Positions 1 to 6,318 of a DNA stretch of 6,318 nt are shown in pieces. The notes under the pieces are model-generated. The model was not told the origin of the DNA. It made no database searches and saw nothing but the letters and a program-made list of their open reading frames with translations. Source of the stretch: Gorillibacterium sp. (GTDB taxonomy: Bacteria > Bacillota > Bacilli > Paenibacillales > NBRC-103111). The stretch covers positions 1-6,318 of the forward strand of contig JAIMBU010000177.1 of assembly GCA_023511325.1 (NCBI GenBank), in the 5' to 3' direction. Made by a program: the position numbers and the translations under genes. Each line of letters starts with the position of its first letter. Position 1 is the first letter of the stretch.

Positions 1-846
1 CTGTTCGACGGCATCAACGTTGTGGTTCTGGCGATCTGCGTCCTGCTCTGTCTGGCGCCCTTCATTCACATCCTCGCCATCTCGTTCAGTTCCAACCGGG
101 CCGTGACGTCCGGCGAGGTGTCGCTGCTGCCGGTCGAATTCGACCTGCAGGCGTACCGCAGCGTCTTCTCCGACATGACGATGATCCGCTCGCTCGGCTT
201 CACCGTGCTGCTGACCGTGCTGTCGACGGCGCTGTGCATGCTCATGACCGTCGCGGCTGCCTACCCGCTGACCAAGAAGGCGCTCAAGGGCCGGAGATTC
301 GTCATGGTCGTCATTCTGATCACGATGTTTTTCAGCGGCGGCATCATTCCGGAGTACATTCTCGTCAAGAACCTCCATCTGCTCAATACGATCTGGGCGC
401 TCGTGCTGCCGGGCGCGGTGCAGGTGTTCAACATGATCTTGCTGATGAACTTTTTCCGCACGACGCCGAAGGAACTGGAAGAAGCGGCGTTCATCGACGG
501 GGCGGGCCACTTTCGCATTCTGACGCTCGTCTATTTGCCGCTGGCTCTTCCCGCGCTCGCCACGCTGTCGCTGTTCTCGATCGTCGGCAACTGGAACGCC
601 TGGTTCGACGGCTTGCTCTACATCAACGACTACCGCAACTATCCGCTGGCGACGTTCCTGCAGACGATCATCGTGCAGCAGGACTTCAACAAGATTACGC
701 CGGACATCAACGAGCTGAAGAACATCTCGCAGCGGACCGTCAAGGCGGAGCAAATCTTCATCGGCATGCTTCCGGTGCTCGTCGTCTACCCGTACTTGCA
801 GCGTTATTTCGTGAAAGGGCTGACCCTTGGCGGGGTGAAGGGATAG
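1..846 (+). CDS. Carbohydrate ABC transporter permease, LplC/YtcP type (5' end outside window)
   Basis: Inner-membrane permease subunit of a sugar ABC importer of the MalG/LplC class. It would pair with a second permease (LplB-like), a lipoprotein binding protein and a shared ATPase, none of them in the window. The frame is open from base 1, and the GTG at 22 falls inside the first membrane segment (ICVLLCLAPFIHILAISFSS), so the true start is upstream. Several further hydrophobic segments follow. The cytoplasmic EAA loop that docks on the ATPase is at codons 161-169 (EAAFIDGAG) and continues into RILTLVYLP. The C-terminus (YLQRYFVKGLTLGGVKG) is the usual ending of this family. The xylanase gene starts 42 bases downstream on the same strand, so co-transcription and uptake of xylo-oligosaccharides are plausible but inferred. 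Codon use is odd: 45 of the first 50 codons from base 22 end in G or C, far more than in any other gene here. Confidence 0.93.
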   Translation: MFDGINVVVLAICVLLCLAPFIHILAISFSSNRAVTSGEVSLLPVEFDLQAYRSVFSDMTMIRSLGFTVLLTVLSTALCMLMTVAAAYPLTKKALKGRRFVMVVILITMFFSGGIIPEYILVKNLHLLNTIWALVLPGAVQVFNMILLMNFFRTTPKELEEAAFIDGAGHFRILTLVYLPLALPALATLSLFSIVGNWNAWFDGLLYINDYRNYPLATFLQTIIVQQDFNKITPDINELKNISQRTVKAEQIFIGMLPVLVVYPYLQRYFVKGLTLGGVKG

Positions 847-874
847 ATCGATTGATATTCAGAATAGAACAAAT

Positions 875-880
875 AGGAGG
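875..880 (+). promoter_or_regulatory. Ribosome binding site of the xylanase gene
   Basis: AGGAGG lies 8 bases before the ATG at 889. It is a full match to the Gram-positive Shine-Dalgarno core at good spacing and fixes the start directly before a signal peptide. I see no convincing promoter in the 42-base gap after the permease stop. Confidence 0.88.
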
Positions 881-888
881 CTTGAAAT

Positions 889-3800
889 ATGTTTTTTGGT
901 AAGAGTAAGGGGCTGCGCTTCTCTTTCACTTTCATCATGCTTCTGTCGCTGTTAATGTCTTCACCAGGAATGGCCGCAATCGATCCCACGGTTCCAACTG
1001 GGCAGAATGCTGCAAATCTGCTCGTGAACCCCGACTTCGAGACGGGAACGGTCAATGGTTGGACACCGCGTGGGAATTCAACCCTTACTGCGCAGAGCGA
1101 AGCTCACTCCGGCTCATATGGGATGAAGGTTGTTCGGACCGCAGCGTTTCGCGGTGTGCAGCAGGCCGTTTACGGCAAGATGAAGGTTGGCAATGAATAC
1201 GAGGTCAGCGTATGGGTAAAGGTTGCTGCTGCAGGCGCCGGGAAAGAGCTCAGGCTTACTTTGGAGAAGGGAATTGACGGGGGAGCGAAGCCCAGTCTGT
1301 ATAAGTCGGTTGGCTCTGCCAAAAATCTAATTGCCGGACAATGGACGCTGATTCAATCGACCTATAAGGTAACGGAGGAAGCTTCGGGAACGATTACTAA
1401 CTTAATCCTTTATTTGGAATCGGCAACGGATTCCTTTGACTACTATGTGGATGATGCTGCACTCCTGGAGAAGATAACCCCGCTGGTCAAGAATTCTGGC
1501 ATGGAGCTGGGGACCACCGATTGGCAAATCCGGGGCAGTGGAGTTGTGCTCCAATCTGTAAGTGCACCTCAGCCTGTGTATAATGGAACGAAGAGCTTGC
1601 TGGTATCCAGTCGCAGCGCCAACTGGAAGGGCGTAATGCAGCCAATGCTGGGTACCCTTGTAAAGGGTAAGACATACCTGGTATCTGCGTGGGTGAGATT
1701 ACCGGTGGGGAAGGAAGAAACGGTAAAGCTCAGTTTCCAGAAGAACATCGATGGAATAACCTCCTATCAGAATACGGCTTCAGTCAATGCAAATGGGCTG
1801 GAATGGAAGCAACTTGCAGGTTCGTTTACGCTGGAATATACAGGGACATTGACACTTCTCGATCTGTATTTTGAGACGATAAGCACAGGGACCGATTTGT
1901 ATGTGGATGATGTGAGTATAGTGGAGAAGGTGACTCCTCCTAAGGTTGTCGAAACCAATATCCCCTCGTTAAAGGATGTTTTTGCCGCCGACTTTCCAAT
2001 TGGGGTTGCATTGCCGCCTGCCTATCTGGATGGGGATGTTCACACCGATTTACTAAAGAAGCATTTCAATAGCATCACTGCCGAGAATTCCATGAAGCCG
2101 CTCTATCTTCAACCTACCGAAGGGGTGTTCACTTTTGACATCGCTGACAAATACGTTAATTTTGCCCAAGCGAACGGAATGAAGCTACGCGGCCATACCT
2201 TGGTCTGGCATCAAGGAGTCGGCGATTGGATGTTCGTGGACGGGACCGGTCAGCAGGCATCAAAAGAATTGCTGTACGCCCGACTGGAAAACCATATCAA
2301 AACAGTTGTCGGGCGGTACAAAGGCAAAATTTACGCCTGGGATGTGGTAAACGAAGCCATAGATTCCAGTCAGCCGGATGGGTTCCGTCGCACCAAGTGG
2401 TATGAGATTGCCGGTCCTGAGTTTATTGAGAAAGCGTTCCAGTACGCGCATGAAGCCGATCCTGAAGCCAAGCTTTATTACAATGATTTCGGCTTGTTTG
2501 AATCTCCTGCCAAGCTTGCCAGCACCATTCAGATGATTGAGAATCTGCAAGCAAAGGGAATCCCCATCGATGGGATCGGCTTGCAAACGCACAACACTAT
2601 CTATGTTCCGGATAAAGCTACGGTAGATCATGCCATGGCGCAGCTGGTTGCCCTTGGCCTAGATATTCAGATTACCGAAATGGATATGTCGATTTACAAG
2701 GACTCCAGTGAAAAGTATGACGCCATTGCAGATAAGCAGATTGTGGATTCCTTGTTAATTCAGCAGGCTTATCAATTCAAGGACATGTTCGAAATTTTCA
2801 ACAAATACAAGGCGAATATTACAGGCGTTACTTTCTGGGGATTGGCTGATGATAAAACCTGGCTTGACAGCGTCCCTGGGGGTAGAAAAGACCTGCCGCT
2901 GCTGTTCGATGAATCCCTAAAAGCAAAGCTGGCTTATTGGGCGCTGGTGGACCCCAGCAAGCTTCCTGTGCAGATTATAACCATACATTCCCAGCTAAGC
3001 GAATCCTTGACGATTGATGCTGCCGGTCTGGAGAACCCGATGTGGGATTACATGACTCCGGCAACCATTACTGGTGGATCTGGCGCAAGCGCTACCTTCA
3101 AAACGCTGTGGGACAGCAACTTTTTATATGTCAAAGTGGAGGTGGCTGACAGTACACCGGATGAGGTGGATGCAGTTGAGTTGTTCGTGGATGGTAACAA
3201 CGCCAGAACAGCGGTATATGATCAAGATGATCGCGCTTATAAGTATAACAGGCTGCAGGCTCAGGGAAGCGCCAGTAGCTATATCCAGGAAGAAACAAGT
3301 GGCTACAAGGGCTTATTTCGTGTGATGCTGGATGGCTCTTTGCCCGCCGCAGACAAAAGCATCGGCTTCGATATCAGAGCAACCAACGGTAGCGAAATCA
3401 TCCATTGGAATGACAAGACCGGCCAGCAAGCGATAACGACCGCCAATTTGGGCTTATTGAAGTTCGACCCCGCAGCCTTGTATACGGAGGCGAGGAAAGG
3501 CACGCCTATCATTGACGGAGAGATCGATGCAGCCTGGAACGGGAGCAGCATGAATACAACCGAACGATACTCTACGACGTCATCGGCTCAGGGAGCCAAG
3601 GGGAAATTTCGCACGATGTGGGATGAGGATCATTTATACGTGCTGGTTGAAGTGGATGACCCGCTATTAAGCGCAACCAATGCCCAACCTTACTTACAGG
3701 ATTCCGTAGAATTATTTATTGACGAGAATAATCATAAGACCAATTTGTATGAGAGTGATGATGCGCAAATTCGTTTTAATTACCTCAATCAGATCACCAC

Positions 3801-4083
3801 AGGAGGATCACTCCTCAGGGATCAGCTGCAATCTGTCACCAAGACGGTATACGGATCAGACAATACAGTTCTTGGCTATCGCATGGAGGCTGCAATCAAG
3901 TGGAACATGATCATCCCTCAGGTCGGTCATGTTCTGGGATTTGATGTTCAGGTCAATGATGATCCTGGAATTGGAACAAGAAACAGCGTGGCTATGTGGA
4001 ATAATGAGACTGACATGGGGTGGGTGGACACTTCCGGCTTTGGCATGGTCAGATTAGTGGAAGGCAATGGCAACGACCAGTAG
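889..4083 (+). CDS. Secreted multidomain GH10 endo-beta-1,4-xylanase (CBM22-CBM22-GH10-CBM9-CBM9)
   Basis: Extracellular enzyme that cuts internal beta-1,4 linkages of xylan. Residues 1-30 form a signal peptide: basic start, hydrophobic core FTFIMLLSLLM, cleavage near GMAA. Two CBM22 modules follow at about 43-195 and 202-346; each opens with an N-x-(D/G)-(F/M)-E-x-G type strand and closes with YVDD. The GH10 barrel spans about 358-690. It shows HTLVWH at 436-441, the acid/base Glu489 in WDVVNEAI, the nucleophile Glu597 in ITEMDM, and FWGLADDKTWL from 649. Two CBM9 modules occupy about 700-862 and 865-1058. The second keeps the WN...W.DTS.FG ending, while the first is about 30 residues shorter and more diverged. 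The same module order occurs in large Paenibacillus xylanases. Those often add SLH repeats for cell-wall attachment, but this protein stops right after CBM9, so it is probably released. Codon use is mixed, unlike the permease upstream. Family and activity are secure; the exact substrate is inferred. Confidence 0.96.
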   Translation: MFFGKSKGLRFSFTFIMLLSLLMSSPGMAAIDPTVPTGQNAANLLVNPDFETGTVNGWTPRGNSTLTAQSEAHSGSYGMKVVRTAAFRGVQQAVYGKMKVGNEYEVSVWVKVAAAGAGKELRLTLEKGIDGGAKPSLYKSVGSAKNLIAGQWTLIQSTYKVTEEASGTITNLILYLESATDSFDYYVDDAALLEKITPLVKNSGMELGTTDWQIRGSGVVLQSVSAPQPVYNGTKSLLVSSRSANWKGVMQPMLGTLVKGKTYLVSAWVRLPVGKEETVKLSFQKNIDGITSYQNTASVNANGLEWKQLAGSFTLEYTGTLTLLDLYFETISTGTDLYVDDVSIVEKVTPPKVVETNIPSLKDVFAADFPIGVALPPAYLDGDVHTDLLKKHFNSITAENSMKPLYLQPTEGVFTFDIADKYVNFAQANGMKLRGHTLVWHQGVGDWMFVDGTGQQASKELLYARLENHIKTVVGRYKGKIYAWDVVNEAIDSSQPDGFRRTKWYEIAGPEFIEKAFQYAHEADPEAKLYYNDFGLFESPAKLASTIQMIENLQAKGIPIDGIGLQTHNTIYVPDKATVDHAMAQLVALGLDIQITEMDMSIYKDSSEKYDAIADKQIVDSLLIQQAYQFKDMFEIFNKYKANITGVTFWGLADDKTWLDSVPGGRKDLPLLFDESLKAKLAYWALVDPSKLPVQIITIHSQLSESLTIDAAGLENPMWDYMTPATITGGSGASATFKTLWDSNFLYVKVEVADSTPDEVDAVELFVDGNNARTAVYDQDDRAYKYNRLQAQGSASSYIQEETSGYKGLFRVMLDGSLPAADKSIGFDIRATNGSEIIHWNDKTGQQAITTANLGLLKFDPAALYTEARKGTPIIDGEIDAAWNGSSMNTTERYSTTSSAQGAKGKFRTMWDEDHLYVLVEVDDPLLSATNAQPYLQDSVELFIDENNHKTNLYESDDAQIRFNYLNQITTGGSLLRDQLQSVTKTVYGSDNTVLGYRMEAAIKWNMIIPQVGHVLGFDVQVNDDPGIGTRNSVAMWNNETDMGWVDTSGFGMVRLVEGNGNDQ

Positions 4084-4206
4084 ATCATGGGAGCTAAAGC
4101 AGCACTGCAGGTAACTCTTACTATAGCGGAAGTCGCTTTGGGCAAGCCGGATGATAAGAGAGACTATTAATCTAGTGGTTACATGACAACACTCGGATAT
4201 GCTATG
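4084..4206 (+). other. Spacer between xylanase and its terminator
   Basis: This 123-base stretch lies between the xylanase stop and the terminator. It contains a 27-codon frame (ATG 4087 to TAA 4168-4170) reading MGAKAALQVTLTIAEVALG and ending KPDDKRDY. It has no ribosome binding site and I do not recognise the peptide. It is best read as 3' untranslated sequence, possibly a remnant of lost coding sequence. Confidence 0.4.
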
Positions 4207-4255
4207 AACACACTAAACTTTGGTTTCACTATACAAAGGGTGGTGTGTTTTTTTT
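4207..4255 (+). terminator. Rho-independent terminator after the xylanase
   Basis: AACACAC (4207-4213) pairs with GTGTGTT (4243-4249), and the helix extends by T-G and A-T pairs. After a 2x2 mismatch, CTTTG (4218-4222) pairs with CAAAG (4234-4238) around an 11-base loop. Eight Ts follow at 4248-4255, two of them inside the stem. It sits 124 bases past the xylanase stop and is oriented to end rightward transcription. The remnant region starts immediately after it. Confidence 0.75.
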
Positions 4256-4302
4256 GAAAGTGGTTACGATTATGAGTTGCAACTTGGTATATCGTTTTAG
4301 TT

Positions 4303-5145
4303 GTGCCGTTCGCAACGTTCCGCAGGAGGTTCACACTCGCTTTTTCTCGGAGAGTCGCTGATACGTTTGTCGCGCGTGGCGGGACCTTAAGCCTTGGTAC
4401 ATCAGTACGGGAAATCGTCATTGAAAAGGGGAGAGTTACAGGAGTAAATTTAGCGGGTGGTCAATTTGTTCCGGGAGATTATGTGGTTCCTGCGACGGAT
4501 ATTCACACCACTCTGGAGAAGCTGCTTGGAAACGCATATCCCCTAAAGCAGTTTACGCTTCGCGACAATGACCCTTCGAGCTATCCACTTATGACCAGTG
4601 TTCATGTCGCTCTTGCTGTTGACGATGAGCTAAAGGGCTGGAACCACAGCATCACATTTACATGCAAGCCCTTTGTGCTAGCCAATTGTACCTACCACCA
4701 GCTCAGTCTAGGCAATTATGCTTATGAGCCTTCATTCTCTCCTCCTGGTAGTAATGTTTTGACGATTTCATTGGATACAGATTATGACTATTGGAAAGAA
4801 CAAGTACGGGACCGTAAGGGCTACAAAGCGGCGAAAGAAAATATCTACAATAGCTTATTTGGTGTTCTCGAGGACAAATTCCCTCAGCTTAAGGGGAAAA
4901 TAACAGGACTTGATATAGCCACTCCGCTCACTTATGAACGTTATTGCGATGCTTACCGGGGATCCTGGATGTCGTACATCATAACGCCAAAGAGTAAAAA
5001 CCTGATTTACAACGGGAAAATTAAGGGAGTAAAGAATCTATATATGGCCGGGCAATGGCTGATGCCACCGGGAGGACTTCCCGTTGCTGCGATGACCGGG
5101 AAATGGGCGATTGAGCGGATTAAAAAACAAGAAAAAATCAGATAG
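4303..5145 (+). pseudogene. C-terminal half of an FAD-dependent oxidoreductase (phytoene desaturase/CrtI-like family)
   Basis: The readable protein matches the second half of the large FAD-dependent amine oxidase/phytoene desaturase family. RVADTFVARGGTLSLGTSV and GRVTGVNLAGG are the substrate-side strand region, VPATDIHTTLEKLLG follows, and LYMAGQWLMPPGGLPVAAMTG is the C-terminal FAD-contacting motif. The family is usually about 480-510 residues with an N-terminal GxGxxG FAD-binding fold. Here only about 270 residues are present and that fold is missing, so the product should not bind FAD. The GTG at 4303 has no ribosome binding site. The family motif before the open frame (GGSHSL) is readable only in another frame at 4325-4342; the two frames join if the T run at 4341-4345 had one more T. 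Loss of the 5' half plus frameshifting supports a pseudogene. A TetR-like start codon follows 9 bases after the stop, suggesting a former two-gene unit. The true substrate cannot be told. Confidence 0.8.
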
Positions 5146-5148
5146 GAG
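5143..5148 (+). promoter_or_regulatory. Ribosome binding site of the TetR-like stub
   Basis: TAGGAG lies 6 bases before the ATG at 5155 and overlaps the stop codon of the oxidoreductase remnant. This is the spacing expected for two translationally coupled genes and suggests the regulator gene once followed the oxidoreductase directly. Confidence 0.55.
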
Positions 5149-5154
5149 TCAGAT

Positions 5155-5246
5155 ATGGGGAAACGGCAGGAGCATAAGGAACAGCGCAAACAAGAGCTGC
5201 TTTCACCAGTCTAGAGCTATTTGTCCGTAAGGTGATTAACCGTACA
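5155..5246 (+). pseudogene. N-terminal stub of a TetR-family regulator, frameshifted and truncated
   Basis: From ATG 5155 the frame reads MGKRQEHKEQRKQELL and then meets TAG at 5212-5214. Another frame overlapping this reads AAFTSLELFVRK (5196-5231) and INRT (5235-5246). Joined by one frameshift near 5195-5200, these resemble the first helix of TetR-type DNA-binding domains (basic lead-in, then A-A-x-x-L-F-x-x-x-G-x-x-x-T). Nothing recognisable as the helix-turn-helix recognition helix follows, because the sequence switches to a GH125-like reading near 5240. It cannot encode a working regulator. The assignment rests on a short stretch and is tentative, though the position right after an oxidoreductase gene fits a local repressor. 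Confidence 0.5.
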
Positions 5247-5364
5247 TGAAGGGTTTAATAAAGACAATCCTGATGAATTTACAAGAGAATGGTTTTCCTG
5301 GTCCAATGCCATGTTTGTCGAATTCGTGCTGAGTGTTTGTGGACTAGAAATTAGAAAGTCCTGA
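5239..5364 (+). pseudogene. C-terminal fragment of a GH125-like alpha-mannosidase
   Basis: In the frame ending at TGA 5362-5364 the sequence reads TVHEGFNKDNPDEFTREW and continues FSWSNAMFVEFVLSVCGLEI. This fits the conserved C-terminal end of GH125 (metal-independent exo-alpha-1,6-mannosidases, formerly DUF1237), typically a His-Glu-Ser-Phe motif followed by F-T-R-x-W-F-x-W-A-N and E-L. Only about 40 of the usual roughly 430 residues remain. The frame has a stop at 5233-5235 just upstream, and there is no start or ribosome binding site. It is therefore a dead fragment, abutting the TetR-like stub at about 5240. The identification is from remembered family motifs and the match is short. Confidence 0.55.
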
Positions 5365-5427
5365 TGATCCCTATTCGGTATATCTATTCGTGGATGAGAT
5401 AAAATGGCATATCAGTGAAATGGTTTC
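5365..5427. other. Unassigned tract between remnants and terminator
   Basis: No complete gene is visible. One frame stays open from about 5357 through the following hairpin and reads SPDDPYSVYLFVDEIKWHIS, which looks protein-like. It could be another decayed coding piece, perhaps the C-terminus of the interrupted TetR-like gene, but I cannot assign it. Confidence 0.3.
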
Positions 5428-5475
5428 AATAACAAAGAAGATCGCTGGTAGAAATCAGCGGTCTTCTTTGTTATT
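5428..5475 (-). terminator. Long hairpin terminator of the leftward permease gene
   Basis: The arms 5428-5447 and 5456-5475 pair over 20 bases with a single G-T wobble (5442-5461), around the 8-base loop GTAGAAAT. The hairpin begins 16 bases past the stop of the leftward permease. Read leftward, its 3' arm is rich in T (TCTTCTTTGTTATT), as in intrinsic terminators. The near-perfect symmetry means it may also stop rightward transcription coming from the remnant region. Confidence 0.85.
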
Positions 5476-5491
5476 CGAGCGTGAATGAATC

Positions 5492-6318
5492 TTATTCTTT
5501 CACCGCTCCCAAGACAATGCCTTTGACGAAAAAGCGCTGCAAGAACGGGTAAACGGCCAGAATAGGTGCCATCGCAATGAAAATTTGTGCGGCCTTGACG
5601 CTACGGTTGGACAGCAACGCCAGATCCTCTGGATTGATTCCGGTTTTGCTGAAGTCCTGTACGACGACAATGGTCTGCAGCAGGGTTGCCAGAGGCCAGC
5701 GATTGGAGGAGGTCATATACAGCATGCCATCGAACCAGCTGTTCCAGTGACCGACGAGCGTAAATAGGGATAAGGTTGCGATCGACGGGAGAGAGACTGG
5801 CAAATAGATGCGGGTGAGAATTTGGAACGATGAAGCGCCGTCCATGATTGCGGCTTCATCTAAATCCTTAGGAAGGCTGCGGAAAAAGTTCATCATCAGG
5901 ATGATATTCCAGACATTCAGCATGCTAGGCAGAACAAGGATCCAGAAGGAATTAATCAGATTCAGCTTCTGCATGATGATGTAGTGCGGGACAAGTCCGG
6001 CATCAAAGATCATAATGACTAGGAAAAACCAGACATAGATATTACGTGCCCTGAATTCCTTGCTGTTGCGGGACAAGGAGAACGCGGCAAGCGAGGTGAC
6101 GATCATTCCCAGGGCTGTACCGATGAGTGCCCGCAGGACGGATATTCTCAAGGCTGAGAGAAAATTGCTGTTCTCAAAGGTCTGCTGATAGCTTTTCAGC
6201 GAAAACCCAATAGGTAGCAGGCCAACCAGATTGGAGTCCGCGGCAGGCTTGCTGCTTAAGGAAACGGCAAATATATGCACGAGCGGCAGAATACAGGCAA
6301 TGGAGATCACAACCAGGA
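5492..6318 (-). CDS. Carbohydrate ABC transporter permease, LplC/YtcP type (5' end outside window)
   Basis: Second membrane permease of a sugar ABC importer, reading leftward and ending in TAA at 5492-5494. The frame is open to the right edge. The GTG at 6308-6310 lies within the first membrane segment (ISIACILPLVHIFAVSLSS), so the real start is beyond the window. The EAA loop is at residues 152-158 counted from that GTG (EAAIMDG), followed by ILTRIYLPVSLPSIATLSLF. WNSWFDGMLYM, RSVKAAQIFIA and the ending FLQRFFVKGIVLGAVKE match the first permease in this window along the whole length, so the two are paralogues of one family. Codon use is moderate (30 of the first 50 visible codons end in G or C), in contrast to that paralogue. 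Its LplB-like partner and binding protein genes would be expected to the right. The sugar transported cannot be told. A strong hairpin follows the stop. Confidence 0.93.
   Translation of the reverse strand, partial: LVVISIACILPLVHIFAVSLSSKPAADSNLVGLLPIGFSLKSYQQTFENSNFLSALRISVLRALIGTALGMIVTSLAAFSLSRNSKEFRARNIYVWFFLVIMIFDAGLVPHYIIMQKLNLINSFWILVLPSMLNVWNIILMMNFFRSLPKDLDEAAIMDGASSFQILTRIYLPVSLPSIATLSLFTLVGHWNSWFDGMLYMTSSNRWPLATLLQTIVVVQDFSKTGINPEDLALLSNRSVKAAQIFIAMAPILAVYPFLQRFFVKGIVLGAVKE

Noticed and set aside
852..880. Promoter for the xylanase with TTGATA at 852-857 as a -35 box
   Set aside because: At the normal 17-base spacing the -10 position falls on the AGGAGG ribosome binding site, so it does not work as a promoter.
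234..902. 222-codon open frame overlapping the first permease
   Set aside because: It is a shadow of a GC-rich gene in another frame, with composition-driven Arg/Gly/Ala/His content, no ribosome binding site and no family motif.
2260..2631. 123-codon leftward open frame inside the GH10 domain
   Set aside because: It is antisense to the most conserved part of the xylanase, has no start context, and matches no family I know.
4087..4170. Possible 27-residue small protein after the xylanase
   Set aside because: There is no Shine-Dalgarno sequence, the ATG is 3 bases after the xylanase stop, and the peptide is unrecognisable; kept only as a note on the spacer.
4207..4255. Transposon end or riboswitch reading of the hairpin
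   Set aside because: The stem followed by eight Ts after a gene end is fully explained by an intrinsic terminator; no matching inverted copy or transposase was seen.
1..6318. CRISPR arrays, tRNA or rRNA genes, insertion sequences
   Set aside because: No regularly spaced direct repeats, no tRNA-like cloverleaf or rRNA sequence, and no transposase motifs were seen on reading the window.

Overview
The window looks like a stretch of chromosome from a Gram-positive polysaccharide degrader of the Paenibacillaceae, most likely a Paenibacillus. The grounds are two ABC sugar permeases of the LplC/YtcP type, a multi-domain secreted GH10 xylanase with strong AGGAGG-type ribosome binding, and Firmicute-style intrinsic terminators. 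The species assignment is inference.

Layout: (1) 1-846 (+) is the 3' part of a carbohydrate ABC transporter permease gene whose start lies before the window. It is very GC-rich at third codon positions. (2) 889-4083 (+) is a complete secreted endo-beta-1,4-xylanase of 1064 residues with the order signal peptide, CBM22, CBM22, GH10, CBM9, CBM9, followed at 4207-4255 by an intrinsic terminator. (3) 4256-5427 is a decayed region. It holds the C-terminal half of an FAD-dependent oxidoreductase of the phytoene desaturase type, with a visible frameshift near its 5' end. Next comes a frameshifted N-terminal stub of a TetR-like regulator, joined almost directly to the last ~40 residues of a GH125-like alpha-mannosidase. 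A short open tract of uncertain origin follows. (4) 5428-5475 is a 20-bp hairpin that ends the leftward gene. (5) 5492-6318 (-) is a second LplC-type sugar permease, with its start beyond the right edge.

How the parts fit: the xylanase would cut xylan outside the cell, binding the polymer with its CBM modules. A sugar ABC importer containing the first permease could take up the resulting oligosaccharides. Known Paenibacillus xylan/aldouronate clusters pair lplA-lplB-ytcP transport genes with GH10 enzymes, so this pairing is plausible. However, base composition changes sharply between the permease and the xylanase, so long-standing operon membership is not assured. The leftward permease belongs to a separate transport operon. 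The middle region looks like a rearrangement graveyard between two carbohydrate-utilisation loci. I see no convincing new biological system; the compositional break and the layered gene remnants are the most unusual signals.
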